Assembly: GCF_000379425.1 (NCBI RefSeq)
Contig: NZ_KB902181.1
Location: 186,001-250,000, forward strand
Reading direction: 5' to 3'
Source of the DNA: Corynebacterium lubricantis DSM 45231
GTDB taxonomy: Bacteria > Actinomycetota > Actinomycetes > Mycobacteriales > Mycobacteriaceae
Length of the DNA stretch: 64,000 nt
Shown here: one piece after another, positions 1 through 10,705 of the stretch
Layout of the letters: every line of letters starts with the position of its first letter
Numbering within the stretch: the stretch's first letter is position 1
The notes under the pieces: model-generated
The model's input: only the letters and a program-made list of their open reading frames with translations
Told to the model about the DNA's origin: nothing
The model's database searches: none
Program-made: the position numbers and the translations under genes

Positions 1-2283
1 GTGCAGGGCGGTGATTTCCTTCTCCGCAGCCTTGAGCTTCTCGGTGAGCGCTGCGATGCGCTCTGGCAGTTGCTCCGTTGGGGTCTTCAGCTCGGCAGCA
101 AGGCCCGAGGCAAGGGCTGCTTCCTTCGAGTAGTAACGGAAGGAATCCATACCCGAGTAAGCCTCAATCCGGCGCGCGCCGGAGCCCACAGAGGATTCAC
201 CCAGCACTGCAATGGGTCCAATTTGCGACGAGTGCGTGACGTGGGTGCCACCGCAGAGCTCGACCGAGAACGGGCCACCGATCTCCACGACTCGAACATC
301 GTTGCCGTAGTTCTCTCCGAACAATGCCAATGCACCCATCGACTTCGCCTTGTCTAGCGTGGTCTCGATTGTGTTCACGTCGAAGTCAGCATCGACTGCT
401 TGGTTCGCAATCGTAGTGATCTCGTCGAGCTGTGCCTCTGAGAGCTGCTCGGTGTAATTGAAATCGAAGCGCAGGTAACCAGGCTTGTTCAGGGAACCAG
501 CCTGCACAGCTGTAGGGCCCAGCACCTGGCGCAAGGCAGCGTGGATCAAGTGAGTTGCGGTGTGTGCCTGACGTGCACCGTGGCGCCACTTCTCGTCGAC
601 CTCTGCGTGGACGGTGGAGCCCAGATCGAGGCCACCGTTTTGCACGGTTGCCTTGTGCACGTAGAGCTTCTTGCCGATCTTTTGGACGTCATTGACGTTG
701 AGGATCGTATCTCCGATGACCAAGCGGCCTCGGTCACCCAACTGACCGCCGGATTCTGCATACATCGGGGTGGCATCCAAGATGACCTCCACCTCGTCAC
801 CGGCTACCGCTTCGTTGACCTTTTCGCCGTCGCGGACGAGGCCGATCACATTGGAATCAAGCTCGAGCTCGGAGTAACCAACAAAGTCGGTTGGGTTGTT
901 GTCTACCCACTCGCGGTAAACAGATTCATCGGCGGCACCGTGCTTCTTCGCCTTGTTGTCGGCCTTGGCACGGCTGCGCTGCTCGTTCATCTCGCGATCA
1001 AATGCCTCCATGTCCACATCAAGGCCGGATTCGCGAGCCATTTCCAGGGTCAGGTCGATTGGGAAGCCGTACGTGTCGTGCAGCTCGAATGCTTGCTCAC
1101 CCGACAGGACATTCTCGCCTTCGGACTTCACAGCGGCTGCTGCCACGTCGAAGCGCTGAGTACCGGACTCAAGGGTCTTTAAAAATGCGCGCTCTTCGTT
1201 GATAGCCACGCGCAGGATGCGCTCGCGGCTCTCTGCGATCTCAGGGTACGAAGGGGTCATCGTATCCATGATGGTGTTCATGAAGGTTTCCAGGACACCG
1301 CCGGTTGCGCCCAGCAGGCGTGCCGAACGAACAATGCGGCGAAGCAGGCGACGCAGGATGTAGCCGCGGCCTTCGTTGGATGGAGTGACACCATCGAGCA
1401 TGATCATCATGCCGGTACGGGAGTGATCCGCAATCACGCGGAAACGAACGGCATTGTCATGCTCGTCGTCCTTGTAGGTAGTTCCGGTGAGCTTTTCGGC
1501 AGCATCGATCACGGGACGCAGCAGATCGGTCTCATAGACGTTTTCTACGCCCTGGAGGATACAAGCTACGCGCTCGACACCCATGCCGGTATCGATGTTC
1601 TTCTTTGGCAGCTCGCCGACAATCTCGAAGCCACCCTTCTTGTCGCCCTCGCCACGAATGGACTCCATGAAGACAAGGTTCCAAATCTCCATGTAGCGGT
1701 TATCGTCAGCTGCTGGGCCGCCTTCGTTGCCGTATTCTGGGCCACGATCGTAGTAGATCTCGGAACAAGGACCACAGGGTCCTGGGATGCCCATCGACCA
1801 GAAGTTGTCTTCCATACCAAGGCGCTGGATTCGCTCCTTCGGCACTCCGATAGTCTTCTCCCAGATTTCAGCTGCCTCATCGTCGTCGAGGTACACGGTG
1901 ACCCAGAGACGCTCGGGGTCCATGCCAAAACCGCCGTCTTCCAAGGAACCAGTCAGCAGATTCCAGGCGTGCTTAATTGCACCTTCCTTGAAGTACTGGC
2001 CGAAGGAGAAGTTTCCGGCCATTTGGAAGAAGGTGTTGTGACGTGTGGTCACACCGACTTCTTCAATATCGAGAGTTCGCACGCACTTCTGAATCGAGGT
2101 AGCCGTACCATTTTCAAATGGCGGGGTTTGCTGACCTAAGAAATAAGGCTTGAAAGGCACCATGCCCGCGTTGACGAACAAAAGCGTCGGGTCATCGAGG
2201 ATGAGAGACGCACTCGGCACAGCCTCGTGGCCTGCGTCGACGAAGTGTTGAGTAAAGCGGTCCCGAATCTCATGGGTCTGCAC
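1..2283 (-). CDS. alaS: Alanyl-tRNA synthetase (C-terminal end outside window)
   Basis: Charges tRNA-Ala with alanine in the cytoplasm and edits mischarged Ser/Gly. The 761 codons present start at GTG 2283, preceded by GGAGGACACC about 8 nt upstream. The N-terminal class II catalytic core is visible ([39 protein letters not shown]). The editing domain follows, with the zinc/editing ligands HTATH and CGGTH. The reading then runs into the coiled coil that begins the C-Ala domain. AlaRS is usually near 880-890 residues, so roughly 120 residues are missing because the window begins inside the gene. It lies downstream of rarA in the same direction with a 64-nt gap, so it may be cotranscribed or have its own promoter. 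Identity is certain. Confidence 0.97.
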   Translation of the reverse strand, partial: MQTHEIRDRFTQHFVDAGHEAVPSASLILDDPTLLFVNAGMVPFKPYFLGQQTPPFENGTATSIQKCVRTLDIEEVGVTTRHNTFFQMAGNFSFGQYFKEGAIKHAWNLLTGSLEDGGFGMDPERLWVTVYLDDDEAAEIWEKTIGVPKERIQRLGMEDNFWSMGIPGPCGPCSEIYYDRGPEYGNEGGPAADDNRYMEIWNLVFMESIRGEGDKKGGFEIVGELPKKNIDTGMGVERVACILQGVENVYETDLLRPVIDAAEKLTGTTYKDDEHDNAVRFRVIADHSRTGMMIMLDGVTPSNEGRGYILRRLLRRIVRSARLLGATGGVLETFMNTIMDTMTPSYPEIAESRERILRVAINEERAFLKTLESGTQRFDVAAAAVKSEGENVLSGEQAFELHDTYGFPIDLTLEMARESGLDVDMEAFDREMNEQRSRAKADNKAKKHGAADESVYREWVDNNPTDFVGYSELELDSNVIGLVRDGEKVNEAVAGDEVEVILDATPMYAESGGQLGDRGRLVIGDTILNVNDVQKIGKKLYVHKATVQNGGLDLGSTVHAEVDEKWRHGARQAHTATHLIHAALRQVLGPTAVQAGSLNKPGYLRFDFNYTEQLSEAQLDEITTIANQAVDADFDVNTIETTLDKAKSMGALALFGENYGNDVRVVEIGGPFSVELCGGTHVTHSSQIGPIAVLGESSVGSGARRIEAYSGMDSFRYYSKEAALASGLAAELKTPTEQLPERIAALTEKLKAAEKEITALH

Positions 2284-2347
2284 GAGCGGTGTCCTCCGAT
2301 TTGTGGTCGAAATAGGGTGAGAAAAATAAAACTACTGCAGATACACT

Positions 2348-3739
2348 CTACCCCCGCGGTTTACCGCGGACGATTCTGCGTAGCTTTCCGACGAAATCAC
2401 GGATCCGGTTTTCGGCACCGTGGTCGGTCGGCTCATAGTACACGGCATTGTCAAGGCCTTCTGGGATGTATCTCTGCGGCACTACGCCCAACGGGGCATC
2501 GTGAGGATAAACGTACCCCACGGCATTTCCCAAGCGAAAGGCGCCTTCATAATGACCGTCACGCAGATGCGCCGGAACGTGTCCAGCTTTTCCATCACGG
2601 ACGTCGGCGATTGCCCGATCAATCCCGAGAATTGTCGCGTTAGACTTTGGTGCAGTGGCAAGGTGAATTGTGGCTTGTGCCAGCGGGATTCTCCCCTCCG
2701 GCATGCCGATGAACGAGACCGCCTCATACGCTGCAACGGCAACCTGCAGCGCCGTGGGATCGGCCATCCCGATATCTTCCGATGCGTGGACGACGAGCCT
2801 GCGTGCAATAAACCGCGGGTCTTCTCCTGCCTCGACCATGCGGGCAAGATAATGCAGCGCCGCATCAACGTCGGAACCACGAATCGATTTAATAAACGCG
2901 CTGACCACATCGTAGTGCTGGTCGCCGTCGCGGTCGTAGCGGACAATCGCTTTGTTGACGTTATTGCGCACCGTTTCAATGGTGAGCACTCCGCCGTCGT
3001 CCACCGCTTCGGCGGCCGCATCTAGATAGGTCAACGCACGCCTGGCGTCGCCACCGGCAAGCAGCACGAGTTGTTCGAGAGCATCGTCATCGATAGAGAT
3101 CCGAGAATCCAACCCGCGTGAATCTGTGATTGCGCGATTGATTACTTCACGGAGATCGTCTTCGTCCAACGGCTCCAGCTGTAACAGCAACGAGCGCGAC
3201 AAGAGTGGCCCCACCACAGAAAAGGAGGGGTTTTCCGTGGTGGCTGCCACCAAGAGCACCGTGCGATTTTCCACAGCGCCAAGCAGCGCATCCTGTTGGG
3301 TCTTGGAAAACCGGTGCACCTCGTCGATAAAAAGAACAGTGCGCTGCCCGTCGATGAGATCACGGCGTGCTTTATCAATCACCGCGCGCAGTTGCTTGAC
3401 ACCCGATGAAAGGGCCGAGAGCCCGACGAAGTTTTGCCCCATCTGTTTCGCGATCAACGAGGCGATGGTGGTCTTTCCGGTTCCAGGTGGACCGTACAAA
3501 ATTACCGATGCGTCCCCCGAACCTTCGATGAGACGACGAAGTGGCTTGCCCTCACCGAGCAGGTGTTTTTGTCCTGCCATTTCGTCGAGCGATCGCGGCC
3601 GCATGCGAGCGGCTAAGGGCGCCCCGGCTCCCGCATCGAAGAAGGAGGTGCCACGTTGTGCGAAGTCCGCTTCGTCCTGCCCGCTGCCATTCGTGCCAGA
3701 AGCAGCGCCCCGCGGTTCTTCGAACAATCCATCTTGCAT
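2348..3739 (-). CDS. rarA: Replication-associated recombination ATPase RarA (MgsA)
   Basis: AAA+ clamp-loader-like ATPase of the RarA/MgsA/WHIP family, acting at stalled replication forks. The 463 residues contain Walker A GPPGTGKT at about 83-90, Walker B FIDEVHR at about 137-143, a sensor [10 protein letters not shown], and the C-terminal MgsA tetramerisation region with [13 protein letters not shown]. The first 45 residues are low-complexity and carry a FFDAG segment of the kind seen in clamp-interacting tails; that reading is inference. The start ATG 3739 has no Shine-Dalgarno, but TAGACT lies exactly 7 nt upstream, which suggests a leaderless transcript. Gene order rarA-alaS is usual in actinobacteria. 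Confidence 0.95.
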   Translation of the reverse strand: MQDGLFEEPRGAASGTNGSGQDEADFAQRGTSFFDAGAGAPLAARMRPRSLDEMAGQKHLLGEGKPLRRLIEGSGDASVILYGPPGTGKTTIASLIAKQMGQNFVGLSALSSGVKQLRAVIDKARRDLIDGQRTVLFIDEVHRFSKTQQDALLGAVENRTVLLVAATTENPSFSVVGPLLSRSLLLQLEPLDEDDLREVINRAITDSRGLDSRISIDDDALEQLVLLAGGDARRALTYLDAAAEAVDDGGVLTIETVRNNVNKAIVRYDRDGDQHYDVVSAFIKSIRGSDVDAALHYLARMVEAGEDPRFIARRLVVHASEDIGMADPTALQVAVAAYEAVSFIGMPEGRIPLAQATIHLATAPKSNATILGIDRAIADVRDGKAGHVPAHLRDGHYEGAFRLGNAVGYVYPHDAPLGVVPQRYIPEGLDNAVYYEPTDHGAENRIRDFVGKLRRIVRGKPRG

Positions 3740-3746
3740 GCGATCG

Positions 3747-3752
3747 AGTCTA
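3747..3752 (-). promoter_or_regulatory. -10 box for leaderless rarA
   Basis: On the minus strand the hexamer TAGACT ends 7 nt before the rarA ATG, and there is no purine-rich ribosome site between. The spacing puts the transcription start at or next to the start codon. No clear -35 was identified. Confidence 0.55.
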
Positions 3753-3753
3753 C

Positions 3754-5019
3754 CTATTGGCGTTGGGCCCTTCGATCGTCAAGACGCTCTGCAACGCTTT
3801 TTGCGAACTCGGAGACGACTGTGTACCTCGTCGCACGACCGTTGGCCGCGTAGCGTGACAGCGCTTCAAACGTCTCGTACAAGTCACGTCGAATCATCAG
3901 TTCCTCCTCGGAGAAGCCACCCGATTCGGCCGGCCGGAGCAGCTCGCCGGTGTGTTCCATTTGCAACGTCGATTCATGGTTGACACCGAGATAATCAATC
4001 TCAGTCTCGCTCAGATCCAAAGTTTGTTGCGCCCTGTCGCTATAGACCAACGTGCGAGATAGCGAGCCGTAATACATCAGCGTCACGCTTGAAAGGGCCC
4101 AGCCGATTAAGGCCGTGGTGATGGATTCATGCAGGACATCTTCGTTGAGAATGCTTGGCCAGACCCCGGAGATCTCACGAGACCACGCCTCGACGAATGC
4201 CTCTGCTTCATCGTCGGAGATCGGACGGTTGGACAGGTACTGCGGAAATCCGCCGACGACGCAGGCAAGATCGAAGGAGACATCGCGGAAGCCGGCCCAC
4301 TCGTAGTCCAGAAAAATGGTGCGTTCGGCGACAATGATGTTGTCTGGGGACAAGTCAAAGGGAGTAAAGGCGCGGAACTGTCCATGCAGAATCCTGTCTT
4401 GGATCCGCGGGACTTCCTTCGCTACAGCTGCAGGTACTTCGAATCCTGATTTTTCTAATACCTCAAGGCCTGACTCCATGCCGAAGTCCAATAACCGCTC
4501 TCGCAGATCCTGCATTCCCTTCGCGTCGCCCTGATTGCGCAGCATGCGGGAGAGCAAGATGTTAAACGCATCTTCTTTTCCTGCGGTGCCAGAATGCATC
4601 TTGCCCAGAGACGTGCCCAGATTGCGGAGGATCTGAATTCTCTTTTCCGGATCCGATTCCGCAAGGAGATCAGCAAAAGTATCACCGTCTCCGCTATCGG
4701 AGATGACAAGGAGACGCTGATCAAAGTCATGTGCCAAAAGCACTGGTCCCGGGCGCACTTCTTCGGCGAGGGACGTAGTGAACTGATAAGACACTACTTC
4801 TCGCATAAATGCGGCATCTTCGACCTTATCGCCCGTGATGGGTGAATGCTTGAGTACCACCGTGCGATGAGGCAAGAAGGGATTGTTCGCGACGCGTGCG
4901 CGGGACACATTGGCGTTGCCTGATCCGCTCAGCGGAGTTACATCGTGGAGCTTTTGCCCGCCGCCGTAGCGTCGAGTCAAAAGGTCTTCAGCGACATTAA
5001 CTATTTCTTCCTGATCCAA
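3754..5019 (-). CDS. APH/choline-kinase-fold phosphotransferase, substrate unknown
   Basis: A 421-residue protein kinase-like (aminoglycoside phosphotransferase/choline kinase) fold. An ATP-lysine strand is seen as VVLKHSP; the catalytic loop is PFDLSPDNI (D, then four residues, then N) and the metal site is LDYEW. The usual loop histidine (HxDxxxxN) is replaced by phenylalanine, while the catalytic Asp and Asn are kept. I start it at TTG 5019 because AAGGAG lies 6 nt upstream; a GTG/ATG-type extension of 22 residues to 5085 has no ribosome site and runs into the aspS terminator. No partner genes indicate the substrate. Family placement is firm, function is not. Confidence 0.8.
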   Translation of the reverse strand: MDQEEIVNVAEDLLTRRYGGGQKLHDVTPLSGSGNANVSRARVANNPFLPHRTVVLKHSPITGDKVEDAAFMREVVSYQFTTSLAEEVRPGPVLLAHDFDQRLLVISDSGDGDTFADLLAESDPEKRIQILRNLGTSLGKMHSGTAGKEDAFNILLSRMLRNQGDAKGMQDLRERLLDFGMESGLEVLEKSGFEVPAAVAKEVPRIQDRILHGQFRAFTPFDLSPDNIIVAERTIFLDYEWAGFRDVSFDLACVVGGFPQYLSNRPISDDEAEAFVEAWSREISGVWPSILNEDVLHESITTALIGWALSSVTLMYYGSLSRTLVYSDRAQQTLDLSETEIDYLGVNHESTLQMEHTGELLRPAESGGFSEEELMIRRDLYETFEALSRYAANGRATRYTVVSEFAKSVAERLDDRRAQRQ

Positions 5020-5083
5020 AGCATTTCTCCTTATCTCTCCACCATTGTGCCCTACCCGTAGAAAGTATGTTTGTAGAACACAC

Positions 5084-5127
5084 AAAAACCTCCCAGCCGT
5101 ACTCGAACCTTCAAGTAGCTGGGAGGT
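5084..5127 (-). terminator. Rho-independent terminator of aspS
   Basis: Inverted arms ACCTCCCAGC (5088-5097) and GCTGGGAGGT (5118-5127) form a 10-bp stem. On the minus strand it is followed by TTTTTGTGTG. It lies 30 nt past the aspS stop codon. Confidence 0.9.
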
Positions 5128-5157
5128 CAGCGTGTTGGGGCTGTAGGAAGCGCGTCC

Positions 5158-6960
5158 CTACTTAGCCGCAGCGGCTTCTACTTCTTCCTTGGATGGCTTG
5201 TAATCCACACCCGTCTCCTTGCGCTGCTCTGGCGAGATTGCACCAGGCGCATCCGTCAAAGGATCGACACCGCCACCGGACTTCGGGAACGCGATGACGT
5301 CGCGGATGGAATCAAAACCACCGAGCAGCGAGACAATACGGTCCCAACCGAAAGCAATACCGCCGTGAGGTGGTGCGCCGTAGGCGAAAGCGTCGAGCAG
5401 GAAGCCGAACTTTTCGCGAGCTTCTTCCTCACCGATACCCATGACGTCGAATACGCGCTCCTGCACGTCGCGGTTATGGATACGGATGGAGCCGCCGCCG
5501 ATCTCGTTGCCGTTGCAGACAATGTCGTAGGCGTACGCGAGTGCCTCGCCTGGTTCTTTGTCGAAGGAATCCATGAACTCTGGCTTCGGCGAGGTAAATG
5601 CGTGGTGCACAGCGGTCCACTTCGAGTGGCCCAAGGCCACGTCACCGGAAGCAGTGGCATCTGCTGCTGGCTCGAACATTGGGGCGTCGACGACCCAGGT
5701 AAATGCCCAGTCGCCGTCCTTGATCAGGCCGAGCTTCTCAGCGATAGCGCCACGTGCAGCACCCAGCAACGCGCGGGAGCTCTTGGTCTCGCCAGCTGCG
5801 AAGAAGATGCAGTCGCCTGGGTTTGCGCCAACGTGCTCAGCGATGCCTGCGCGCTCAGCTTCGGTGATGTTCTTCGCCACTGGGCCAGTCAGCTCGCCGT
5901 CTTCGCCCACGAGGATGTAGGCAAGGCCCTTTGCTCCACGCTGCTTTGCCCACTCCTGCCAGGCGTCGAGCTGGCGACGAGGCTGGCTTGCGCCACCTTC
6001 CATGACTACTGCGCCGACGTACTCGTTCTGGAACACGCGGAAAGTGGTGTCCTTGAAGTACTCGGTGCACTCGACCAATTCGATGTCGAAGCGCAGGTCC
6101 GGCTTGTCGGAGCCGTACTTCTCCATTGCTTCTTTGTAGGTAATGCGTGGGATTGGGGTGGAGATTTCGTAACCGATCAGCTTCCACACATCGGTCAAGA
6201 TTTCTTCAGCAACCTGGATCACATCGTCTTGGTCAACGAAGCTCATCTCAACGTCGAGCTGGGTGAACTCTGGTTGTCGGTCGGCGCGGAAGTCCTCGTC
6301 GCGGTAGCAACGAGCGATCTGGTAGTAACGCTCCATGCCTGCCACCATGAGCAGCTGCTTGAACAGCTGTGGCGACTGAGGCAGTGCGTACCAGGAGCCT
6401 GGACGCAGACGAGCTGGGACGAGGAAGTCGCGGGCGCCCTCTGGGGTGGAACGCGTCAGCGTTGGAGTCTCGATCTCGGTGAAATCGTGGCGGTCCAAAA
6501 CGTTGCGTGCTGCGCGGTTTGCTGCGGAACGCAGGCGCAGGGCTTCCGCCTGACGGTCGCGGCGCAGGTCGAGGTAGCGATACTTCAGGCGTGTCTCTTC
6601 GCCGACTTCGTTGTTGGAAGCATCTTCGATCTGGAACGGCAGTGCAGCCGACTTGTTCAGAACGGTCAATTCAGTAACGTTGACTTCGATTTCGCCGGAT
6701 GCCAGGTTGGGGTTCTCGGAACCTTCTGGACGTGGTTCGACAATGCCGGTGACCTGAATGCAGTACTCGCTGCGGAGATCGTGCGCCGCCTCTGCCACTG
6801 CAGATTCACGGAAAACTACCTGCGCGAGACCAGTCCGGTCACGCAAATCGATGAAGATCACACCGCCGTGATCACGGCGACGAGCGACCCAACCAGTCAA
6901 GGTGACAGACTGGCCAGCAATGTCTTTGCGGAGATCTCCCGCGAGGTGAGTGCGCAGCAC
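5158..6960 (-). CDS. aspS: Aspartyl-tRNA synthetase
   Basis: Class II synthetase attaching aspartate to tRNA-Asp. In bacteria lacking AsnRS this enzyme is often non-discriminating and also makes Asp-tRNA-Asn for GatCAB; whether that holds here cannot be seen. About 600 residues: OB-fold anticodon domain ([19 protein letters not shown]), class II core ([34 protein letters not shown]), bacterial GAD insertion and final [10 protein letters not shown] motif. Two GTG starts are possible. I prefer 6960 because it gives the family N-terminus MLRTHLAG; GTG 6972 adds four residues but lies only about 1 nt from the GGAAGGA ribosome site. Divergent from the zinc peptidase gene. Confidence 0.96.
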   Translation of the reverse strand: MLRTHLAGDLRKDIAGQSVTLTGWVARRRDHGGVIFIDLRDRTGLAQVVFRESAVAEAAHDLRSEYCIQVTGIVEPRPEGSENPNLASGEIEVNVTELTVLNKSAALPFQIEDASNNEVGEETRLKYRYLDLRRDRQAEALRLRSAANRAARNVLDRHDFTEIETPTLTRSTPEGARDFLVPARLRPGSWYALPQSPQLFKQLLMVAGMERYYQIARCYRDEDFRADRQPEFTQLDVEMSFVDQDDVIQVAEEILTDVWKLIGYEISTPIPRITYKEAMEKYGSDKPDLRFDIELVECTEYFKDTTFRVFQNEYVGAVVMEGGASQPRRQLDAWQEWAKQRGAKGLAYILVGEDGELTGPVAKNITEAERAGIAEHVGANPGDCIFFAAGETKSSRALLGAARGAIAEKLGLIKDGDWAFTWVVDAPMFEPAADATASGDVALGHSKWTAVHHAFTSPKPEFMDSFDKEPGEALAYAYDIVCNGNEIGGGSIRIHNRDVQERVFDVMGIGEEEAREKFGFLLDAFAYGAPPHGGIAFGWDRIVSLLGGFDSIRDVIAFPKSGGGVDPLTDAPGAISPEQRKETGVDYKPSKEEVEAAAAK

Positions 6961-7098
6961 GGTTTCTTGCACGTCCTTCCACGTGTTGGATGTTGAACTT
7001 CGAAAAGTCTACCCCCTTGGGTAAGAAGTTTGCGCTCTCACCCCTATTTTTCAGCTGCATACCGGTATATGACGCAAATTGCATGGCATGATATGCCC

Positions 7099-7995
7099 AT
7101 GACTTTCAAAGGCGATATTCAGAAGTCCGGCAATCGCGCCCGGACGGGTGGCGGCGGACGCACCGGTTCTGTCGTCGCAGGCGGCGGCATCGGCGGCCTG
7201 CTCATCATTGGACTCTTCTTGCTTCTTGGCGGGAATCCCGGCGACATCGGTCAAATCACCGGTGGTGGCCAAGCCCAACAACAACAACCCGCAGATCCCG
7301 CACAAGATCCGGGTCTGGCACACTGTCAAACTGGTGATGACGCGAACCAGTACGCGGACTGCCGCGTCGAATTCACCGCAATATCCCTCGATCAAATGTG
7401 GACAGAGGTTCTCCCCCAGCAGGCAGGCCTTGAGTACCGCGAACCTGGACTTGTCGTCTTCGAAGACGCCACCCAGTCGGGTTGCGGTTATGCATCCGCC
7501 AATACTGGCCCGTTCTACTGCGGTGGCGATCAAAGTGCCTACTTCGACGTCAGCTTCTTCAACCAACTAGAACAGCTCGGTGGCGAGAACGCTCCACTAG
7601 CGCAGATGTATATTGTCGCCCACGAATTTGGCCACCATATCCAATACATCGAAGGCACCCTCGACCTGATCGACTACAACAACCCGGGCGAGGATTCCAC
7701 CGCTGTTCTTCTCGAGCTGCAGGCTGACTGCTACGCAGGTATGTGGGTTAACCGAGCCGACGAGGGCCAGGACGCAATGCTGCAAACCGTCACTCCAGAG
7801 CAGGTTGAATCCGCCATCAACACGGCACGCGCGGTCGGCGACGATAATATCCAGCGTCGCTCCACCGGCGAAGTCCAGCCTGACCTGTGGACGCATGGTT
7901 CCTCCGAGCAGCGTCAAGAGGCATTCCTGCGGGGCTACAACAGTGGCAACATGTCTTCCTGCGACTACCTCAACACCGGTAACTACGCCGCTTAA
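7099..7995 (+). CDS. Membrane-anchored neutral zinc metallopeptidase (YpfJ/KPN_02809 family)
   Basis: About 298 residues. A short cytoplasmic, Gly/Arg-rich N-terminus is followed by one transmembrane segment (GGLLIIGLFLLLGG, near residues 32-47) and an extracytoplasmic domain. The zinc site is AHEFGHHIQ, with a downstream glutamate region ELQADCYAGMW, both typical of the Zn_peptidase family PF04228. Cysteines in the outer domain could form disulfides. ATG 7099 is chosen; ATG 7093 is two codons longer. The physiological substrate of this family is not known. It converges on the SNF2 gene with only 9 nt between stop codons. Confidence 0.85.
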   Translation: MTFKGDIQKSGNRARTGGGGRTGSVVAGGGIGGLLIIGLFLLLGGNPGDIGQITGGGQAQQQQPADPAQDPGLAHCQTGDDANQYADCRVEFTAISLDQMWTEVLPQQAGLEYREPGLVVFEDATQSGCGYASANTGPFYCGGDQSAYFDVSFFNQLEQLGGENAPLAQMYIVAHEFGHHIQYIEGTLDLIDYNNPGEDSTAVLLELQADCYAGMWVNRADEGQDAMLQTVTPEQVESAINTARAVGDDNIQRRSTGEVQPDLWTHGSSEQRQEAFLRGYNSGNMSSCDYLNTGNYAA

Positions 7996-8004
7996 GCTCA
8001 ACTA

Positions 8005-10680
8005 CTAGTCCACAAAACCAAGCCGCTTCCGCTCGATCTTCATGATCTCAGCGGCTAGGTGCGCCTCGGAAATGTCAACGGCATCGTGGGTTGAGGCGCT
8101 TTCCGAAGGCCGGGCGTAGACGTCGAAGATCTCTTGCTTGCCCGCGAGCATTTCGGTGAGTCGCTCGTCGACGGTGTCCTCCCCGATTAGCCGGTGAACA
8201 AGGACTGTGGAGGTTTGGCCCATCCGGTGCACACGGGCAATGGCCTGCGCTTCAATTGACGGCTTCAGCTGCGGTTCCACCAGAATCACCACGGAAGCCG
8301 ACTGGATGTTTAGCCCCGTTCCACCTGCGGTGATCTGTGCGACGAGGACGCTCCCAGGCACAGCATTACCTAATTCGTCGATCATCTCTTGTCGCCGTGG
8401 AACGGGCACGGAGCCGTTTATTTCTCCGACCACGCGGTCGCCAAGTGCCGCGGTAATAGATGCCAGAACTTCGCGGAAGTAGGAAAATATCAGCACGTTC
8501 CGTCCTGCCTCGCCGGCCTCGTCGACAAGTTCTTTAATGCGTTCCATCTTTGCCGGCTCGCTGCTGAGAGTGGTCATGGCAGCGCGGCGCATCCCCATAA
8601 AATTGGAATCTTCCACCGCACGCTCGTAATCCTGACGGTCCGCCGAGGTCAGTTCAATCCAGTCGGTTTGTTCGAGCTTCTCCGGCAATTCATCAAGCAC
8701 ATCCGATTGGTTGCGGCGCAGGTAGGCGGGTGCGACGCGAACACGGAAATTGGCGGCGTTCATCGATTCCATTCCGCGGGTGATCAGCTCGGGGGCGACG
8801 TAACTGATCAGCTGGGCGAATTCTTCGACACGATTTTCCAGCGGCGTACCCGTCATCAGCAGGGCATGCGGTGCTGCGTCGATGATTGCGCGCACGGCCT
8901 GGGTACGCGCCGCGGCGGGATTCTTAATGAAGTGCGCCTCATCGACGACAAGCAAGTCGGGTACCGCAACTTCGGTGATCCCCATGGTGCGCGCCCCGTC
9001 GAAAGTGACCACGCAAATGCCACCTTCGCTCGCCCAGGCGCGTAGTTGGTCCTCTTTGTCGGTACCGTGAGCAGCAAAAACAGGCAGGTCAGTAAAAAGC
9101 TTCGCCTCGCGAACCCAATTCGGTAGCACCGATGCCGGGCTGACCACAAGGGTGCGGCTTTTGCCCTGCGCCGCCAAATGCGCCGCGGCGGCTAAAGCTT
9201 GGACGGTTTTGCCCAACCCCATCTCGTCGCCAAGCACGACCTTTTCTTGCACGAGCGCGAAACGCGCACCGAAGGATTGGTAGCCACGCAGATGCAGATC
9301 GGTTAGGTGCGTATCGTCCAGGCGCAGCGCGCGGATTCGGTCGAGGACATCGCCGGCGAGATCGTCGCCTCCCTCGATCTCGCGGCCCAGCAGCGTGGCC
9401 AGCAGTCCCTGGTAGTGCGCGGGGCGGGTGAGATAGTCCTCCCAGGTGTTGTCGCCGACGGCGACGAAACGCGCGGGCTCGAGCAGCCCCGGTTGTGCCG
9501 CACCCCAGGCGATATCATCGTTGAAATTGCGCCAGGCCAGCGGTTCCTCCGACGTCGTGGCCACGACCCATTCCTCGCCCGCGCTATAAAACGGGATTTG
9601 CTCGGCATAGGAAATCAACCGGCGGCGCCGCTCCACATCATGCGGGCCCAGCTTCTCAATCTGATCAAAGGTGGCCAAAACTCGCACCAGGCGCGTCGCT
9701 GCTGCCGTCGCGGTGTCGCCGATGCGCGTCGAGGAGGGGTCCTCCGCCTCGTTCTTCAGCGTCTGCGCGGCCGCCTTCATCCGGCGGGCGGTCTGCTCGC
9801 CGATGCCGTTGATCCCTGTCAAGTCGCTAATCGACGATTCAAGCACCTGCTTCACCGTGGTAATGCCGGAAGCCTCCAGCCCCTGAAACCGCAGCCGCTC
9901 GTTGGTAACGCTGCGCAAAGCATCGACGGGGAGTTGTGCTAGCAAGATTTCGGCACGGTCACGTGCGAGTTCGGCCAGCGCAGATTCTGCTTGACGACGA
10001 AGGTCTGGTTCCGAGCCCGGCGCGTTGTTGAGTTCCCACGCTTTGGAGAGCACAAAGCGAATTTGAGTCGGGTCGACCTGTTGGAAGTGGAGCTCACCTC
10101 CGGTTCCAATGGTCTTTTGTAAGGCGCGCTTGGCCCCGTGCAGGTACGTCTCGGGCGTGCCGTGGGGACCGGGGAGAAGGTGCACGCCTGTTGATTCCTG
10201 CAAGCGTGTTGCCTGGTCGAGGCGGCCCAAAATTGTGTCCACGTCGCGTGTTAAGGCTTGAAAGCTCCCTTCCGAGAGCCGTCGCGAAAGTGCGCGGGCG
10301 GCCTCTTGTGCTTCCTGGAGCTTGCGTCCGCCGAATAGGCGTCCGAAAAATCCCGGCGCGGCGTCGCGGGCTTGCGTGGCTAGTTGCGGGATTCCGTCCA
10401 AGCGCTGGGGGTAGGCCGCGAGCTTGTCTGCGGCATCTGGCAGCGATTCGAGTTCCGCGAAGGCATAGAGCCCGGGTGGCCAACTCATTTCGCTGGGGAT
10501 AATCAGGTAGGCGGTCTGACCGTCTGCGTCCTCCGTGAGATAGGTCATCTTGGAGTTGGGCACGTCCTGGGCGCCGGAGCGTTCGATGAGGGTGAGCAGG
10601 CTGCGGAGGGCAGAAATCCGGGAGAGGTGTGCGTCGTTAGCGCTGAGTAGCTGGTCTAGTTCTTCCCGGGACACTGGCAT
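8005..10680 (-). CDS. SNF2-family DEAD/DEAH ATPase with N-terminal HhH region
   Basis: An 891-residue DNA-translocase-type ATPase. Residues 1-270 match no domain I recognise. A helix-hairpin-helix DNA-binding stretch (LTGINGIGEQTARR) lies near 287-300. The SNF2 motor follows: Walker A GDEMGLGKT (484-492), DEAH (580-583), motif III MTGTPLEN (609-616) and motif VI AIARVHRMGQ (813-822). The start ATG 10680 begins MPVSREEL and has no ribosome site, but TAGGCT lies 8 nt upstream. Longer upstream reading would overlap the divergent gene. The single-chain layout resembles bacterial SNF2 (RapA/HepA-like) proteins rather than restriction enzymes. Function is unknown; see the divergent HEPN-CBS gene. 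Confidence 0.88.
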   Translation of the reverse strand: MPVSREELDQLLSANDAHLSRISALRSLLTLIERSGAQDVPNSKMTYLTEDADGQTAYLIIPSEMSWPPGLYAFAELESLPDAADKLAAYPQRLDGIPQLATQARDAAPGFFGRLFGGRKLQEAQEAARALSRRLSEGSFQALTRDVDTILGRLDQATRLQESTGVHLLPGPHGTPETYLHGAKRALQKTIGTGGELHFQQVDPTQIRFVLSKAWELNNAPGSEPDLRRQAESALAELARDRAEILLAQLPVDALRSVTNERLRFQGLEASGITTVKQVLESSISDLTGINGIGEQTARRMKAAAQTLKNEAEDPSSTRIGDTATAAATRLVRVLATFDQIEKLGPHDVERRRRLISYAEQIPFYSAGEEWVVATTSEEPLAWRNFNDDIAWGAAQPGLLEPARFVAVGDNTWEDYLTRPAHYQGLLATLLGREIEGGDDLAGDVLDRIRALRLDDTHLTDLHLRGYQSFGARFALVQEKVVLGDEMGLGKTVQALAAAAHLAAQGKSRTLVVSPASVLPNWVREAKLFTDLPVFAAHGTDKEDQLRAWASEGGICVVTFDGARTMGITEVAVPDLLVVDEAHFIKNPAAARTQAVRAIIDAAPHALLMTGTPLENRVEEFAQLISYVAPELITRGMESMNAANFRVRVAPAYLRRNQSDVLDELPEKLEQTDWIELTSADRQDYERAVEDSNFMGMRRAAMTTLSSEPAKMERIKELVDEAGEAGRNVLIFSYFREVLASITAALGDRVVGEINGSVPVPRRQEMIDELGNAVPGSVLVAQITAGGTGLNIQSASVVILVEPQLKPSIEAQAIARVHRMGQTSTVLVHRLIGEDTVDERLTEMLAGKQEIFDVYARPSESASTHDAVDISEAHLAAEIMKIERKRLGFVD

Positions 10681-10688
10681 GGAAAAAC

Positions 10689-10694
10689 AGCCTA
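10689..10694 (-). promoter_or_regulatory. -10 box for the SNF2 gene
   Basis: TAGGCT on the minus strand, 8 nt before the SNF2 ATG at 10680. It overlaps by two bases the plus-strand -10 box TACACT (10693-10698) of the neighbouring gene, so the two promoters face away from each other and share the same DNA. Confidence 0.5.
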
Positions 10695-10698
10695 CACT
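10693..10698 (+). promoter_or_regulatory. -10 box for the HEPN-CBS gene
   Basis: TACACT ends exactly 7 nt before ATG 10706, with no ribosome site between, which fits leaderless transcription. Confidence 0.55.
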
Positions 10699-10705
10699 TG
10701 AGACG

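Noticed and set aside
2354-2369. CCGCGG-TTTA-CCGCGG hairpin at the rarA stop
   Set aside because: It is formed by codons for the last residues of RarA and has no T tract, so I do not call it a terminator.
5365-6996. A 543-codon open frame antisense to aspS
   Set aside because: It is the shadow of a strongly conserved synthetase gene in GC-rich DNA; the translated sequence resembles no protein I know, is Cys/Val/Leu-biased, and has no ribosome site.
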